From Candidatus Saccharimonadota bacterium (GTDB taxonomy: Bacteria; Patescibacteriota; Saccharimonadia; Saccharimonadales; UBA4665), in the NCBI GenBank assembly GCA_003153395.1, contig PLYP01000004.1, forward strand, positions 1 through 44,588: a stretch of 44,588 nt of DNA, in the 5' to 3' direction. Numbering within the stretch: the first letter of the stretch is position 1; every line of letters starts with the position of its first letter. Of the stretch, positions 43,346 to 44,588 are shown piece after piece. The notes below the pieces were generated by a model. It was given only the letters and a program-made list of their open reading frames with translations. It was not told where the DNA came from and made no database searches. A program made the translations under genes and the position numbers.

Positions 43346-43501
43346 ATGAGCAGACCTACTGGATCAAAAAATAAAGAAAAGCCGCCTAAAATAGTACAGG
43401 CGGAAGAGGCGGAACGGCTGGAATACTTGGCGGCTTTGCTGCTGGAGATTGCAGAAGAAGAGCTACAAAACAGTGGGGTGGCAGTATGCAGTCAGAACTA
43501 G
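43346..43501 (+). CDS. Small protein, 51 aa, overlapping the recombinase gene
   Basis: ATG 43346 with GAGGGT close upstream, TAG at 43499-43501. A basic, polar start (MSRPTGSKNKEKPPKIVQAE) leads into an amphipathic, Leu/Glu-rich helix (EAERLEYLAALLLEIAEEEL). It lies directly after a good promoter and overlaps the recombinase start by 16 bp, so the two are co-translated. No family is recognised. A role as recombination directionality factor or regulator is possible from position only. Confidence 0.6.
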   Translation: MSRPTGSKNKEKPPKIVQAEEAERLEYLAALLLEIAEEELQNSGVAVCSQN

Positions 43502-44588
43502 CCGGTAAGAATGCAGTCGCAGCCATACGCGTCTCCACCACCAAGCAAGGTACTGAGGGCGACTCACCGGAAGCTCAGAAGGAGCAGATAGAGCGCTTTG
43601 CCGCCAATAAGGGCGTCACGATCAAAAAGTACTTCGTCTTTATGGAGTCGGCCAGCAAAGAGCAGCAGCCGATGCAAGAAGCGGTTGATTACTGCAAGAA
43701 TGCGAAAAACAACGTTGACCTGTTTATTATCAAGTCGATTGACCGCTTTACGCGTGGCGGATCACTCAGTTACGACATGCTGAAAACCCAGCTTGAATCC
43801 AGCAAGGTGCAGCTTGTTGATATCTATGGCGTTATTAGTTCCCAGCAGGTAAATACCCTAGACCACCTCGGCTTTGAGTACAAATGGAGCGTCTATAGCC
43901 CCAGCAAGAAGTCGGAAATACTCGAAGCCGAGCGGTCTAAAGACGAGCTGCGCGACATTATGAGCCGCATGATTGGCGCTGAAATCCGTTATACCCAAAA
44001 TGGCTACTGGATGCGCCAGCCGCCGTATGGATACCGAAGTGAAAAGGTTGATACGAATCAGGGCAAACGTACCATTCTCAAGCCGTGCGAAGATGAAGCC
44101 GTCTTCATCCGCAAAATGTTCGAGCTACGAGCCGAAGGTCTACTGACCGACCCAGAGATTGTCGATAAGCTCAATGACACTGGCTATCAGACACGCGTGC
44201 ATTATATCCGTAACAAAGATGACCTAACCAAAGTGATTGCCAAAAAGGGCGGCAAGCCACTTACCGTTAAAAGCATGCAGCGCATTATCACCAACACCAT
44301 ATACGCCGGGATCAACGTCGAAAAATGGACGAACTACGAACCAACAAAGTGTGCGTTTGAGGGGCTTATATCAATTGATCTATTTAATCGGGCGAACCGC
44401 GGCAAGAAGTACATTGCCTTTAATGAAGCCGACGGCGAGTATGAAATCCAACGACAGGCTCCTAAAAAGCATCTGGTTGAAAAAGTCATGAACAATCCTG
44501 ACTTTCCTTATAAGAAGTTTGTGCTCTGCCCTGAGTGCCGGGGTTCATTACTTGGTAGCGCAAGCCGGGGCAAGACCGGCAAATACTA
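43486..44588 (+). CDS. Large serine recombinase (cut by window end)
   Basis: 367 codons are visible; the 3' end lies beyond the window. The start ATG 43486 (MQSELAGKNAVAAIRVSTTK) leads into the resolvase domain: catalytic Ser in AIRVSTTKQGTEGDSPEAQ, then FIIKSIDRFTRGGSLSYDML with the catalytic Arg. The Recombinase domain follows (about 165-300, with QPPYGYRSEK, VFIRKMFELRAEGLLTDPEI, SMQRIITNTIYAGINVEKW), and the zinc ribbon begins at the window end (FVLCPECRGSLLGSASRGK). Such enzymes integrate and excise phages and conjugative elements at short att sites. The gene is more GC-rich than the surrounding non-coding DNA. Confidence 0.92.
   Translation, partial: MQSELAGKNAVAAIRVSTTKQGTEGDSPEAQKEQIERFAANKGVTIKKYFVFMESASKEQQPMQEAVDYCKNAKNNVDLFIIKSIDRFTRGGSLSYDMLKTQLESSKVQLVDIYGVISSQQVNTLDHLGFEYKWSVYSPSKKSEILEAERSKDELRDIMSRMIGAEIRYTQNGYWMRQPPYGYRSEKVDTNQGKRTILKPCEDEAVFIRKMFELRAEGLLTDPEIVDKLNDTGYQTRVHYIRNKDDLTKVIAKKGGKPLTVKSMQRIITNTIYAGINVEKWTNYEPTKCAFEGLISIDLFNRANRGKKYIAFNEADGEYEIQRQAPKKHLVEKVMNNPDFPYKKFVLCPECRGSLLGSASRGKTGKY

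Overview
The window looks like a chromosome segment of a Candidatus Saccharibacteria (TM7, Candidate Phyla Radiation) bacterium. This placement is an inference from three things: compact, partly shortened housekeeping genes; an ATP-synthase delta-like protein and other small proteins whose sequence style I associate with this phylum; and an LPxTG-like tail of the 'SGPGDVIGLF' kind. TGA is used as a stop (atpA, atpD and ksgA end in TGA), so the recoded genomes of Gracilibacteria and SR1 do not fit. Base composition is moderately AT-rich. Many start codons lie only about 6-15 bases from a good -10 hexamer, implying leaderless or near-leaderless mRNAs. A minority of genes have a classical Shine-Dalgarno.

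Left part (1-19.7 kb), core functions: the end of a LysM surface protein, an ABC exporter, a short alanyl-tRNA synthetase, MnmA, an incomplete ATP-synthase operon (atpF-H-A-G-D-C, leftward, with no atpB or atpE), a cysteine desulfurase that could supply sulfur to MnmA, two small conserved proteins, TatD, MetG, an orphan micro-transcription unit at 16.9-17.06 kb, a GH37 trehalase and an RRM RNA-binding protein with a structured leader.

Middle (19.7-35.3 kb): a 399-nt tmRNA gene (minus strand) with an unusual T arm and a long tag reading frame. It is followed by a MarR regulator with a Cys-rich partner, ksgA next to an Rpf/YabE-like cell-wall lytic protein, a UvrD/PcrA helicase, a glycolytic run (pyk-pgk-tpiA), and envelope proteins including a PrsW-type protease with a zinc ribbon. 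A long hypothetical gene at 33.7-35.3 kb is split by a run of nine A and may be expressed by -1 frameshifting.

Right part (35.4-44.6 kb), accessory DNA: a GC-richer cluster with a membrane-anchored Mrr-like nuclease and two small partners; an RloC/PrrC-like ATPase with zinc hook and a HEPN-like C-terminus; a 20-bp direct repeat on both sides of that gene; a tRNA-3'-end-like fragment with terminator at 39.3 kb; and a cargo cluster (XRE regulator, APH-type kinase, HAD protein, uridine-kinase-like protein, GNAT). The window ends with a replication-relaxation-type protein, a 51-residue protein and a large serine recombinase cut by the window end. I read this side as one or more integrated mobile/defence islands next to a conserved chromosome backbone.
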